A stretch of 64,000 bases of DNA from Bacillota bacterium (lineage in GTDB: Bacteria > Bacillota > UBA994 > UBA5500): NCBI GenBank assembly GCA_023436245.1, contig JAEZJZ010000037.1, positions 1 to 64,000 on the forward strand, in the 5' to 3' direction. Below are positions 53,201 to 62,146 of the stretch, piece after piece (within the stretch, counting starts at the first letter, position 1; each line of letters begins with the position of its first letter). Position numbers and translations under genes: made by a program. The notes beneath the pieces are model-generated. The model was not told the DNA's origin. It searched no databases and saw nothing but the letters and a program-made list of their open reading frames with translations.

Positions 53201-56200
53201 TCCGGAATGCTCCCGGAGTGGGCCTGGCTACTGCCGACAAGTGCCAGCCGACGCCCATTACCCAGATCCAGGGTGGCAGAAATGTCACCATCGCCCCCCT
53301 CGTCACCGCGCAGATAGGGCGCGTCGACCGAGTCATCTGTGACGACCAGCGTGAAGGGATCATCGGCATTGCGGATCTCTGCCTGCATGAACCCAGGCAG
53401 AGTGTTCACATCCAGCTCGGGCAGATCAGGCAGTTCGCTCACATCGATCACCTGGGTGTTGGTCAACTGGGCGACCGCACGGGCCTCCTGCAACGGATCC
53501 TCCTGCACCTTCAAGCTGAACGCGACGGACAGCACTCCTGGTTGACGCAGCTTGACGCCATTGACCAGCCAGAAGCCTGCGTGCACGCCAGATTCCATGT
53601 AGGTGGCCGGGAAGAGGGTCGTCTGACCGCGGAAGTCATTGACCAGACCAGCATAAGCGATGTCATCAGCACTGGCATTGACCAGCTTAAAGCGGGCGAA
53701 CACGTCTGACGAAGGGTTGATGGTCATTGGCCTCGTGTTAAAACCATCCGTGAAGCCCAAGTCCATCTGGAAGAGATATGGCTGCCAAACTCGGACTTCG
53801 TCCACCCGGATTGCACTGCGCGGAACGATCAGGATGTGGGCGATGGCGCTTAGCTCCTGCCCGCCGACCTGCATGGTGGCCATCAACTGATGCGGGCGTG
53901 ACACCTGCGGCTCCGTCAGGTTTACCACGGCCTCCCAACGGCCCTTTTGGTCGGCAATCGCTTGCCCCACCAGGCTGCCGCCATCCCAAATCTGCACCAA
54001 CTCACCAGCATAGCCGACTCCCGTCGCCTTAATCTGGCCTGTGGCGCTGGGCGGCACCTCTTCCGGTACCGACAGTGTCAGGAGCGGCAGGTCAATTGCG
54101 CCTTGGTAGATGGTCTCCGTCATCCAGTGATCGGCCCCATGCACCATGGCTGTCGCAGTGAGTTCCACTTGGCTCAGCAGGTCCAGGACGAGGTCAAACT
54201 GCAGCACGCCGGAACCAGAGTATTCGCTGGCTACTGTGGCGGAGAGGTAAGAATCGTAATAGGTGCTGCCTTTGGTTCCGTTCAGATAGAATTCGCGGTT
54301 TACGATACGTCCGGTGCTGCTCGGCATGCTGACTTCTACCGCCGTAACCGTATAGCCCAGCTGCCGCAGCCGCTCCGGCATGGCATAGCGCAGTGTGACT
54401 GTCCCACTGGTCCGGCCGACTTCGGTCAGTGGCATGGCCTTGACTGCCACCCCTGTACCCTGGGTGGCCAGATAGCCCAATTCGTCGTCAGTCACCGTCG
54501 GCACCTCGACGTTGCCCAGATCGACGACCAAACCTTGGGTCAGGGAAAGCTGGCGTTTAGCATAGTGTTCGCCTGCAACCAGGCCCAGCTCTTCCAATTG
54601 CTGTAGACGAGTCAGCCTCTGGGTTCGATCCAAGTCATCTCCGCTGATGTAGATGAGAGTGTAGGACCCCGGAGCAAGTCTCAGATCGCGCGTGGAGAAG
54701 GCGCTACCAGAGTAGATCTGAATCCGGTTGCCACTGGCTTGGTCAAACAGCAAGAAGTACACCGGATAACCCTGCTGGTTGGTGGCGGTACCCTGAATGA
54801 TACCCGGTGCGGTAGCCTGTGCCGCCACCACTGCGTAGACATGCGCATCCAATAGAACGGCGATTTCCTGCTCCTGCAACTTCAGGCCATCGCCAGCCCA
54901 GACCTGCACGGTCAGCACGTCACCAGCCGACAACCCATGTCCACTGTAGAAGTGGAAGGTCCTATTGGCGTGGTTGTAAGATCCCATGACACTGCTGCCG
55001 TCGGCTCGCTCTACCCGGGTAATGTACGCCGAAGCAGCGGCCGATGGCAGGAACTCTGGCTCAAAGCCCGGCTCTCCAGCTGAGGGCGAGGCCGGGGCCA
55101 CGGCTAACTCAAACGACAGGTACCCAGTGTTCAGATAACGCAGGAGCAGATCCTCCAACTGGCCACTCTGCAGCTCGGCGGCCGTCAGCTCGCGCTCCAG
55201 GGTAGTGTAGCCGGACTTGCTTACCTGTAGCGTCCCCCCCACTTCCGCGAAGACCGAGAGCGAGAAGCGGCCATCCGCGCCGGCAGTGACACTCTGATTG
55301 TTGTAAACCAACGTACCGGCGTTGTCCAGCACCTGCTGCAAGTAGATGGTTGCACCTGGAACCGGAACCTGCTTCGGGTTTGCGGCGGTCGCATACAACT
55401 CATCCAGCACCCGACCGGCAATAGACACGCGCTTGATCGGCACCAGCTCCTGGATGATGGTCTGATCGGTTGACTCAATGACTATCGGGCCCACCTGCCC
55501 TGGCTTGAAGTAGCTCAAGACGGCTGGGTAATTGATCTGCACTTGGTAGGTCACGGCATCGCCGACTACCAATCCAGAGAGTGTCTCACCGATCGGCAGG
55601 GACTCACTCCATCCGCTCTGGTCGTCCCCGACTTGATAAACGACCCGACCGCTCACGTCTGACTGGTCGACGTCGACACAGAGCTTTGCCGGCAAGGGAA
55701 CCGAGGCCAGAGAGACTTCTGCAGCTTGCCCGGCCACGAGCTGGGTTTCGCCGCCGGCATACTCCCGCCTGTCATCGCTCAGGGAGTATTGGTATTCACC
55801 TGCGGGAATATCCTTGAACTGCACCGGATCGTGACCGGAGATCTCTTGCTGATAGTTGGCCCAGCCAGTTGTCTTGTACAGCGTTAGCGACAGGCCATCG
55901 TAGTCGCCTCCGGCCGGTAATCCGGCAAACTGCAATGATGCGGTCACCGGCAGGTAGTACATTTCAGTCCAGTTTTCGTTCTGCAAGTCGCTGGACAGCC
56001 GGTACTCCACCTGCTTGAGCATGGTCGCACCAGCAGGCACGGCCTGCTCGCCCTGATAGATGCCCGTCCCCGGCGCTGTCTCGACCAGAGGGATCGAACT
56101 GGTCAGCCCGTCTGCCTCCGGGGTGTCGTAGCTGAGTACTGCCACAGCCTGCGCCAGGCCTGGCGACCCGGTGACGCTGTACTTGATCGGGCTCTGCCGT

Positions 56201-59200
56201 CTGGCATAGGATTGGTAGTAATACACCCGTTGAATCTCCGTTCGCGCCTGCGAGATGAAGATCCGTGACTCAAACTGCAGGGGTAGTTCTTCGGTCCATG
56301 TCCGCCCAGTCCTCGTCTCCAGCAACGTGAGCTCTACCGCCTGCACGGCCTGGTGTTGACCGGATTCGATGCTGAGGGTCCGGGAATAGGTGCTTACCCC
56401 ATACTCCAGTCCAGTACGAGCTAGGGTGATCTCCTGCCCGATGACATTGCCTTCTCCATCCACCAGCTTTGCTTGCGCTTGCACCGGGAGACTGCTCTTT
56501 ACCCAGATGGTCAGTGGCATGCCAGCGCAGACCACCTCCGCGCTCAAGCCATAGCCGGCCGGTTGCGGCATTTCCTGGCTGAGGTACTCAATGTCCCGGG
56601 TGAGTAGCGTCTCACGCCCACTGGCATCCCGGAACTGCAGATGCAGTTCCTTCGGTCCAAAGCTGTCGCCAAGATGATAGCTGAAGGTTGCCGTGACTGG
56701 CTGATAGCTCTCGGTGGCCAACCCAGCCGGGCTCAGGGCGACCCGCATTTCACTGTACGTGCCGGGCGAGACCCAAACCTCCACCTCCGGGTCAAAGGTG
56801 AATGTGGCGCCGTCGTTGATCGACACTACCGGCGCAATTACCGGGATTTCGGACGCCTGCAAGATCACCATCAGGTTCCGGGTCACCGGCAGTGGCCGCT
56901 GATCGGCCAGCACCAGCACGCTGCTCGTCCCCTTCCAATCTGCGGGCAGGTCGGAGGCAGCAAGGAACAACTCTGTACTGCTCTGCCGGGTCAGGGGTAT
57001 TGCGGCTGCAGTTCGTGTCAGCGGCTGCCCGGGTCGGTGCAGCACAGCCGTGTAGGCAGTGCCGGAGGCGAACCCACTGCCCTGCAGGCAATAACCGTCA
57101 TCTGCTGCCACTGCCTGATCGACTCGGGCCGAGGGAAGGAAACAGATGACCTGAGGCAACACATCGACAGGCTGGCCAAAGTAGTCCAGCATCTGCAAGG
57201 GCTCTTCGCCGTGCATCAGTTCTACGGCATAGACCCCGTGCAGCACCTCGCTGGCCTGGCTGGTAATCTGCAGGCTCAGCCCTTGCTTAGCGGTGGCGGC
57301 CACGGTGTCTATGGGCGCTCCGCCGTCAACCGGGTGCAGCCTCACGGCCAGTGCAACCGGATCGATGTTCAGCGCGCCGTCAAACTTGAGACTGAAATCG
57401 GTTCCGCTGGCAAAGAAGCGTTGGTCTTTGCTGGCGTAGACTGCTTCCTCTGACAAGACAGCTTCCTCGATCACCCGAATGGTGGCCGCAGCCAGTCGCT
57501 GCTCGCCATAGCCGGCGATCAACTGATAGCTACCAGCAGCTAGGGGAGTGGGGATATCTAGCTGGCAGTGAATCGCGTCGATCTGGTCGTTGGCCGAACC
57601 AGGACGCAGGCTGCCAACGGTGGTGCCGCCTGCATTCTGCAAGGTCAGGGTCAGTTGGTCGAGATCAAAGATGCCGCGGGGCCATTCAAGTTCCACTTCC
57701 AGCTGATCGGTGTCCAGACCAATCAGATACGCCCGCTGTGGCATTTGATGCCCACCGCCACCGTGGCCACCCGACAGGGCAGGCGCGCCGCGAACCAGTA
57801 TTTCGCCGATGCTGGGAGTGACTGCTCCTGAACCTAGGGAGAACTGAGAAAGCAGGGCGCGTTCCTCACCGCTCAGGTTCTGGCAGCTCACCAACCAGCG
57901 ATAGTCCGCGGTCGGCTCCAGGTCAGCGGGCACAGTGAAACTGCCGTGCAGCTGATAGTAGTTAATGAAGCGATAAGCCAATGGATCGTAAGTCACCACG
58001 GCCGACAGCGACACCGGCTGCCAACCGGGCACGCGCTCGATCTGGCCCAGGTGGTCCACCTGCACCAGTTCCAACTGCACCGGACCGGAGCCAAGGTTGG
58101 CAATGTGTCCGCTAACGAGCACCGTCTGCCCGCTCTCCAGTTCAGCCCAAGTGATGTCGGTCAACACCGTCTGCTGATAACGTTCGGGAAGCGAATCAAG
58201 ACGATTGCTGACATTGAACTGGTCAGAGGAAAGCTCGAACTCTCCTTGCCGCAACAGCAACTGGTAGGTGCCCGCCAGGCAAATCGGTTCTCCCTGGCGA
58301 TCAAATTGCAGCACCAGCGATCCGCCGCCGTCATAGGCGGCCGTAGTTTCAGCCACGAGGCTCCAGTTATAGAACTCATCCGCGACCTGCAGCTCGGCCT
58401 CGAACTCGCCCTGCGGGAAGTTCTCCACACCAACGCTGAGGCGGGCGACGGCACTGTCCAGTACTTCCACACGGTAGATGCGCTCGCCGATGCCGTTGAC
58501 CCAGACCTGATAGGCCGGGGTGAGCAATGGTTGCTGGTCAACCGTCGCAATCTGCAAGTTGTAGTTCACGCCTTGCTCCGCGTAGTAGCCATCCACTGCC
58601 CGTAACCGGTAGATCAGTTCGCTGGCCCCCTGGGCGTTCACGCCCAGAAGGGCGCCTTCCGCCTGCAAGAACACCGGGGTCCCTTGGTCGGGATGCTCGA
58701 GGCTGAGCTCAAGCTCATCCGGATCTGCTACGCCAAAGGCAGTCACCTGCACCAACAACTCACTGTCACCAGCGAGCAGGTTTCCCCCGTTTAGGCCGCT
58801 GAAGTTCCGGTAGACTACCATCCGGGAATCGGTCACTGTCAGCGTCCGGCTCCAGGTGGGATGCACATCCCCAGTGGCCGCAACCGCCTGCAGCAGGTAG
58901 TCGCCGGGTGCCAGCCCGGCTGGGGTGAACAGGTCTGTGTACAGCTCTCCAAAGGTGCTGCCGGTGACCTGCAAGTCGCCGAAGCCGACCGGATTGCCTG
59001 CGGAGTCCGCCAACACAAACCGGGCCGCAACCCCTTCCCATCCCTCACCCAACCAGATGCCTTGATCATGCTGCGCCTGAGTTGACTGTACTTGACTGAT
59101 GTGCCAGTAGTCTTCGATGTTGTCGACAACAGTGGTGCTGCTGGCCGCTTCCAATAGTGACAGACTGCCCAGCAGCTGTTCTGCTGACAGTTGCCCATCA

Positions 59201-59454
59201 CCGGCTGTCAGGTCAGACAGGACAGTGTCGGTGGAACCTCCGTCACCCTCGTTCGCCGATAGGGTATCTTCCGGCTCCTCTCTGTTCAGGTCGTCGGCTG
59301 GCGGAGACAGGTCATCTTCAGGTTCACTGGCGCCTTCCGGCATCGTGTACGCGACCGCCTCAAACGAATGGGTGGCTGCCATCACCGGGCCAGGCAAAAG
59401 CATGGTCAAGACAACAAAAAGCGACAACAGCTGCCGCCAGAGTTTGCTCTTCAT
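50257..59454 (-). CDS. Giant cell-surface protein with MBG and copper-amine-oxidase-like domains (3065 residues)
   Basis: A secreted multidomain protein. A signal peptide (MKSKLWRQLLSLFVVLTMLL, cleaved near VMAA) is followed by an acidic linker and some 2200 residues of beta-sandwich, Ig-like and carboxypeptidase-regulatory-like repeats. Next comes a short helical region with small hydrophobic stretches (about 2195-2290), the WKIDPSGYVFEA ... YGWDVPVGEW module (about 2306-2400) shared with the giant subtilase, two MBG repeats (about 2545-2695, each with LSGELSRQPGE) and a C-terminal copper-amine-oxidase N-terminal-type domain (ending GRAMLPLRFVSEVLGFQVHW). No catalytic motif is seen. I choose the ATG at 59454, with GGAGGTGA 4 bases upstream. 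It is likely an adhesin or structural surface fibre. Confidence 0.88.
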   Translation of the reverse strand: MKSKLWRQLLSLFVVLTMLLPGPVMAATHSFEAVAYTMPEGASEPEDDLSPPADDLNREEPEDTLSANEGDGGSTDTVLSDLTAGDGQLSAEQLLGSLSLLEAASSTTVVDNIEDYWHISQVQSTQAQHDQGIWLGEGWEGVAARFVLADSAGNPVGFGDLQVTGSTFGELYTDLFTPAGLAPGDYLLQAVAATGDVHPTWSRTLTVTDSRMVVYRNFSGLNGGNLLAGDSELLVQVTAFGVADPDELELSLEHPDQGTPVFLQAEGALLGVNAQGASELIYRLRAVDGYYAEQGVNYNLQIATVDQQPLLTPAYQVWVNGIGERIYRVEVLDSAVARLSVGVENFPQGEFEAELQVADEFYNWSLVAETTAAYDGGGSLVLQFDRQGEPICLAGTYQLLLRQGEFELSSDQFNVSNRLDSLPERYQQTVLTDITWAELESGQTVLVSGHIANLGSGPVQLELVQVDHLGQIERVPGWQPVSLSAVVTYDPLAYRFINYYQLHGSFTVPADLEPTADYRWLVSCQNLSGEERALLSQFSLGSGAVTPSIGEILVRGAPALSGGHGGGGHQMPQRAYLIGLDTDQLEVELEWPRGIFDLDQLTLTLQNAGGTTVGSLRPGSANDQIDAIHCQLDIPTPLAAGSYQLIAGYGEQRLAAATIRVIEEAVLSEEAVYASKDQRFFASGTDFSLKFDGALNIDPVALAVRLHPVDGGAPIDTVAATAKQGLSLQITSQASEVLHGVYAVELMHGEEPLQMLDYFGQPVDVLPQVICFLPSARVDQAVAADDGYCLQGSGFASGTAYTAVLHRPGQPLTRTAAAIPLTRQSSTELFLAASDLPADWKGTSSVLVLADQRPLPVTRNLMVILQASEIPVIAPVVSINDGATFTFDPEVEVWVSPGTYSEMRVALSPAGLATESYQPVTATFSYHLGDSFGPKELHLQFRDASGRETLLTRDIEYLSQEMPQPAGYGLSAEVVCAGMPLTIWVKSSLPVQAQAKLVDGEGNVIGQEITLARTGLEYGVSTYSRTLSIESGQHQAVQAVELTLLETRTGRTWTEELPLQFESRIFISQARTEIQRVYYYQSYARRQSPIKYSVTGSPGLAQAVAVLSYDTPEADGLTSSIPLVETAPGTGIYQGEQAVPAGATMLKQVEYRLSSDLQNENWTEMYYLPVTASLQFAGLPAGGDYDGLSLTLYKTTGWANYQQEISGHDPVQFKDIPAGEYQYSLSDDRREYAGGETQLVAGQAAEVSLASVPLPAKLCVDVDQSDVSGRVVYQVGDDQSGWSESLPIGETLSGLVVGDAVTYQVQINYPAVLSYFKPGQVGPIVIESTDQTIIQELVPIKRVSIAGRVLDELYATAANPKQVPVPGATIYLQQVLDNAGTLVYNNQSVTAGADGRFSLSVFAEVGGTLQVSKSGYTTLERELTAAELQSGQLEDLLLRYLNTGYLSFELAVAPASPSAGEPGFEPEFLPSAAASAYITRVERADGSSVMGSYNHANRTFHFYSGHGLSAGDVLTVQVWAGDGLKLQEQEIAVLLDAHVYAVVAAQATAPGIIQGTATNQQGYPVYFLLFDQASGNRIQIYSGSAFSTRDLRLAPGSYTLIYISGDDLDRTQRLTRLQQLEELGLVAGEHYAKRQLSLTQGLVVDLGNVEVPTVTDDELGYLATQGTGVAVKAMPLTEVGRTSGTVTLRYAMPERLRQLGYTVTAVEVSMPSSTGRIVNREFYLNGTKGSTYYDSYLSATVASEYSGSGVLQFDLVLDLLSQVELTATAMVHGADHWMTETIYQGAIDLPLLTLSVPEEVPPSATGQIKATGVGYAGELVQIWDGGSLVGQAIADQKGRWEAVVNLTEPQVSRPHQLMATMQVGGQELSAIAHILIVPRSAIRVDEVRVWQPYLFQMDLGFTDGFNTRPMTINPSSDVFARFKLVNASADDIAYAGLVNDFRGQTTLFPATYMESGVHAGFWLVNGVKLRQPGVLSVAFSLKVQEDPLQEARAVAQLTNTQVIDVSELPDLPELDVNTLPGFMQAEIRNADDPFTLVVTDDSVDAPYLRGDEGGDGDISATLDLGNGRRLALVGSSQAHSGSIPDGYIRIDTEQGAYWTKSPEVTEGPDSITVRYRAYFSQQLWQAISSGQQPQGRMMAMSGTQDGVQALEYTSTATGVGADLYELKKGANSLGRLGKGLNVLGGISLAASALLGEMGLDPAAMRAAADLIVEDELQAERQLIIGFINEYQAATKKSHYINTFIGGVGYVASFAGPLGKGLSYVATVGGTAYSSAIGSEYDSWGNSIVSMIRSALAKQERLLAKKKKLNEPNWKIDPSGYVFEATEAERITGVTATVLMRDGAVFRVWSEAEEWDEINPQLTDDQGKYGWDVPVGEWKVRFESADYQTYETKSMEVPPLHDQVNIGLLAKAAPRVTEVGLYPDALMVSFDRYMLPESLTGNVLISTDDGRPIAVREILPVDAVENTGYTGAGDYSDLVINAEQFSRQFKIIPDTPTGGFVQYQDDGETPATYKLRLLAGIVSYAQVPLAAAYESEPLPVSEREAIAITVRANIQSKVYGASDPDLSYEVISGDFDPDDQLSGELSRQPGESVGSYQITQGSLSGGEKYAITFQGEVLTITRRPITVASDAKQKYVGSADPSLTWRVTSGSLVGADALSGELSRQPGEGVGAYQISQGTLAASSNYLLTYVPANLTIVARPTTPPDDPGSGEDGDTSAEPELPQPGDTVLLPLVAAEQTDAAGSLVGYSYQTPATLTEEIGAAVAQGAVRFDLHLGADGQNDATVPRSLTIASEVLQAAAAGTGFTLTVSSPAGSISLPPALVTALAAAGQPLSLVIHRTEATSKLPTGANAVDLPLAVETALRGRTEVGMPLQLALPQDPVERLALLHSLTVFSVHSDGGQELIYDLQLDIDETVSPAVLRSVSFQVDRFSSFTLVKFATDPLHTTVGVPGYTIAGESKDLPACFYLEGDTMMPLRMLQDYGVILGWEPVSKTVTVAYRGRTVTLVVGSTIATVDGAEQSIVGASGRLLSPVISGGRAMLPLRFVSEVLGFQVHWEPSHLITIRP

Positions 59455-59593
59455 CGATTCACCTCCAAAAGTGCGCTCCGGGCATCCCAAACGTAGTTGC
59501 GTCCTTGCTTGTTATCGTTCTAATCAACCCCTTTCATTGGCTAGCACTTCGGGAGTCCTCCAGCAACGAACCTCTTTAGCTCTTAAGGAGAAG

Positions 59594-60292
59594 TCACTTC
59601 AGCAGTGGGCACTTGCAGCGGGAGCAGTAGTCAGCTGTGATCGGTTGTAACGCGCCGCAGGCGTTGCAGAAGATGATGCTGTCGTGGGACTTGTCAAATT
59701 TCTCGTAGGAGTTGAGCCCGCCATGATAACGAACCCGATCGCCGATGGCGAAGTAGTCATAACGTGTGCCGTCATCCTGCGACTGGATGAAGTGTTTGCG
59801 GCCACGATCACTCAGGATTACGACAGTGTAGAGCCGACTGTCCATAGCTGGCCCCTCACGGATAGGGCGGCGGCCGTATCTGATTTCGATGCGCTTGTCC
59901 GCCACTCGTCCATCCCAGGTCCTGCTGCAGTTGTAGCTCTGCATTTGTACAAAGGCGGTGGCCACCAACATGCCTCCCACAACCAGGCCGATGAGCAGGG
60001 CTTTCGGGTTTTGGATGCCTGAGCCAGGGAGGGCGCCGGCTAGGGAGAAGCCAACCAACGCGATTGCGGCTAGAATGAGTGAAAAGATGGCGGCCCAGCG
60101 GTTGGAGGTATTGAAGTAGCTGGAAAGGGCCGGGTCGTTGATGCGACTCGAGTAACCGACGCTACCGCAGCTGTTCACCCTGCCAGACGGATTCGCTGCG
60201 TCGCCGGCCGCCAGCCCGTCGGGGAGGCAACCGCAGACGGGGCAGACTGTCGCGCCAGCTGGCAGTGCTCTCCCACAGTGGAGACAGTACAA
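59594..60292 (-). CDS. Membrane protein with zinc ribbons at both ends
   Basis: A 232-residue protein. Zinc ribbon knuckles lie at the very N-terminus (YCLHCGRALPAGATVCPVCG) and at the C-terminus (FCNACGALQPITADYCSRCK). Between them are two or three hydrophobic segments (WAAIFSLILAAIALVGFSLAG, ALLIGLVVGGMLVATAFV) and a soluble region. The start is a TTG with GGAGGGGATG upstream. It lies 139 bp upstream of the giant surface protein on the same strand and might be co-transcribed with it. Zinc-ribbon membrane proteins of this kind are widespread in Bacillota without a defined role. Confidence 0.7.
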   Translation of the reverse strand: MYCLHCGRALPAGATVCPVCGCLPDGLAAGDAANPSGRVNSCGSVGYSSRINDPALSSYFNTSNRWAAIFSLILAAIALVGFSLAGALPGSGIQNPKALLIGLVVGGMLVATAFVQMQSYNCSRTWDGRVADKRIEIRYGRRPIREGPAMDSRLYTVVILSDRGRKHFIQSQDDGTRYDYFAIGDRVRYHGGLNSYEKFDKSHDSIIFCNACGALQPITADYCSRCKCPLLK

Positions 60293-60398
60293 GATGGCTC
60301 ATCCCCTCCTCACAATCCCCAATGCCTTTCGTTCTTCCTGGTTTACCTTAATGATAGGGGAGTTCGGCTGGCAATGTCGTCACCCGAAACCTGTCAAA

Positions 60399-60443
60399 GC
60401 CAGAACCACCCCTCACCCGAATCGGGTGAGGGGTGGTTCTGGC
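60399..60443. terminator. 22-bp perfect inverted repeat after the LuxR gene
   Basis: The arms at 60399-60420 and 60422-60443 are fully complementary (core CCCCTCACCCGA / TCGGGTGAGGGG) around one base. It lies about 30 bases past the stop of the LuxR gene. Only a short TTT follows on the minus strand, but the stem is very stable. Confidence 0.7.
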
Positions 60444-60470
60444 CTGAATAAGGCCCAGACCCTAGGAGAT

Positions 60471-61898
60471 TCAACTGTCTCGGTCGACCAGCAGCTGGAC
60501 TAGTTCGCTCTTGTTCTTGACGCCCAACTTGGAGTATGCATTCTTGACATGGGTCTTGACTGTGTTCTCACTCAAGTAGAGCTCACTGGCGATCAGTTTA
60601 TAGGTCCGCCCGCGGGACAGTAAGTCTACCACCTGTTGCTCCCTTTCCGTCAAGTTGCCAGGCAGCAGCGCCTTGCCAGGCAACGCCGTCTGTTCGGGGG
60701 GCGGCAGAGTAGAAAAGCTGGTGAGAAATGCCTGGTCACGCAGCACCAGCGACAGTCGCTGATGGAGTAACGGCAGAATCATCAAAGCGATCATGACTAT
60801 GCCGAGGGCCAGTGCTGACGGATCCAGCAGCTGACCACCGCCAGCAGTGATCCGGCTGCCGAGCATTCCCCCTAAGAGGACGCCAAGCACATTGGCTGAC
60901 AGCCCAGTACCCATCACGCGCGCCGGGTTTTCCATGAGATGCAGCATCCCGCCCAGGATGCTCCACCAGAAGAGATCGAAGACGCCGCAGGCTCCCATCA
61001 TCAGGGTATTAACCAGCAGGTAGCTGGACACGGAGCGGTCCAGAGTCATGAAGAAGATGAAGGCCAACCCGATCATAGCAACGGCTATGTAAAGCGAATA
61101 GGAACGGTTGCTCTTCTCCGGGAACTGCCTCATCAGTTGCAAAGCGGCTACATACGGGACTGCCCAGTACCAACTGACCAGCCCCGTGTGGTGAGCAAAT
61201 GCCGGGTTGATCACCTGGTACATCAGCCCTGAGTTGATGGTTAGGACGAAGATGAACAAACAGAGCAGGGCCAAGGGGACGAAAAAGCTCGGTGGCTTCG
61301 TCGCCGCGTTCCCGGACGAGAGAGGCTCCTCCCAAGGTTGGGCGTGCTCCGGCAGCCCTAGCGCAAAAGCAAAGCTGAAGACCAGAAACATAATGGCAGC
61401 CACCAGCCCGACCTCTGGTAGCAGATGCACCGCCATCAGATTGACAGCAATCATCAGTAGATTGGAATAGATCAGGCCGATGGCCGCCGTCTGCAACCTC
61501 TCTTTCGGCGGAGTGTAGCCGCGATAGTAGAAGCCCCAAGCGGCGACATACATCCCGGCGAGAACGCTGGCTGGGAGCAAGCCATACCAGGCAAAAGAAG
61601 GGCGAAAGAAAAAGACACTACTGGCCGCTACACAGAAGACGCATGCGTAAAGCATCAGGTACTTGGCTGCCCGCATCGTTTTTGCCACGTAACCCGAAAC
61701 AAACAGACCGACTAGGTGCGCGGCCACACAGCCGAACAATAGACTCCTCAGGTCGAAATCGTATCTCGCTGCCAGAGAGTAAAGCACCTGACCTTGGAAC
61801 GGGAAGGCTAGCATCCAGCCAGAAAAGCAGACAAAGGCGATGATTGACAAACCGCGACCGTCGCTGGAGAGACGCCAGCTCCCACCTACTCTGCCCAT
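60471..61898 (-). CDS. Membrane-bound LuxR family regulator with 12-TM MFS-like domain
   Basis: A 475-residue protein. The first 390 or so residues hold about twelve hydrophobic segments in an MFS-like pattern. They are followed by a linker and a LuxR-type helix-turn-helix (NLTEREQQVVDLLSRGRTYK, then IASELYLSENTVKTHVKNAY, SKLGVKNKSELVQLL, about 413-473). Transporter-like sensors fused to LuxR domains are known in Actinobacteria such as Eggerthella and in some Bacillota. I use the ATG at 61898, which has GGAGGGG 6 bases upstream; an ATG two codons earlier touches the ribosome site. Genes beside it (surface proteins, FAD enzyme) are candidate targets, by inference. Confidence 0.87.
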   Translation of the reverse strand: MGRVGGSWRLSSDGRGLSIIAFVCFSGWMLAFPFQGQVLYSLAARYDFDLRSLLFGCVAAHLVGLFVSGYVAKTMRAAKYLMLYACVFCVAASSVFFFRPSFAWYGLLPASVLAGMYVAAWGFYYRGYTPPKERLQTAAIGLIYSNLLMIAVNLMAVHLLPEVGLVAAIMFLVFSFAFALGLPEHAQPWEEPLSSGNAATKPPSFFVPLALLCLFIFVLTINSGLMYQVINPAFAHHTGLVSWYWAVPYVAALQLMRQFPEKSNRSYSLYIAVAMIGLAFIFFMTLDRSVSSYLLVNTLMMGACGVFDLFWWSILGGMLHLMENPARVMGTGLSANVLGVLLGGMLGSRITAGGGQLLDPSALALGIVMIALMILPLLHQRLSLVLRDQAFLTSFSTLPPPEQTALPGKALLPGNLTEREQQVVDLLSRGRTYKLIASELYLSENTVKTHVKNAYSKLGVKNKSELVQLLVDRDS

Positions 61899-62057
61899 CT
61901 GCATCCCCTCCTTCGATCGTCTGCCATGGAAAAATATTGCGTAGGCAAACCCGTCTAATCCATTATACAGTTTTCAGTCATTTTCGGCCACGGCGGTTGC
62001 TGAGGCTGATGTACCGCAGCAGGTAGCCTCCGGGCGGTCTCTCGCAGAGATGAACAA

Positions 62058-62083
62058 GAAGCGCCCGTGGCAACGAGCGCTCC
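62058..62083 (-). terminator. Terminator of the FAD oxidoreductase gene
   Basis: GAAGCGCCCGT (62058-62068) and ACGAGCGCTCC (62073-62083) pair with G-U wobbles in RNA, followed by TTCTTGTTC on the minus strand. It shares its GCGCCCG-TGGCAACG-GCGCTCCTC outline with the hairpin at 50191-50220. Confidence 0.65.
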
Positions 62084-62146
62084 TCTAAGCATGGGCATGG
62101 GATGACCGGCTTCGCTTGGTAGACCGTAGTTATGCTCGATTCGGCA

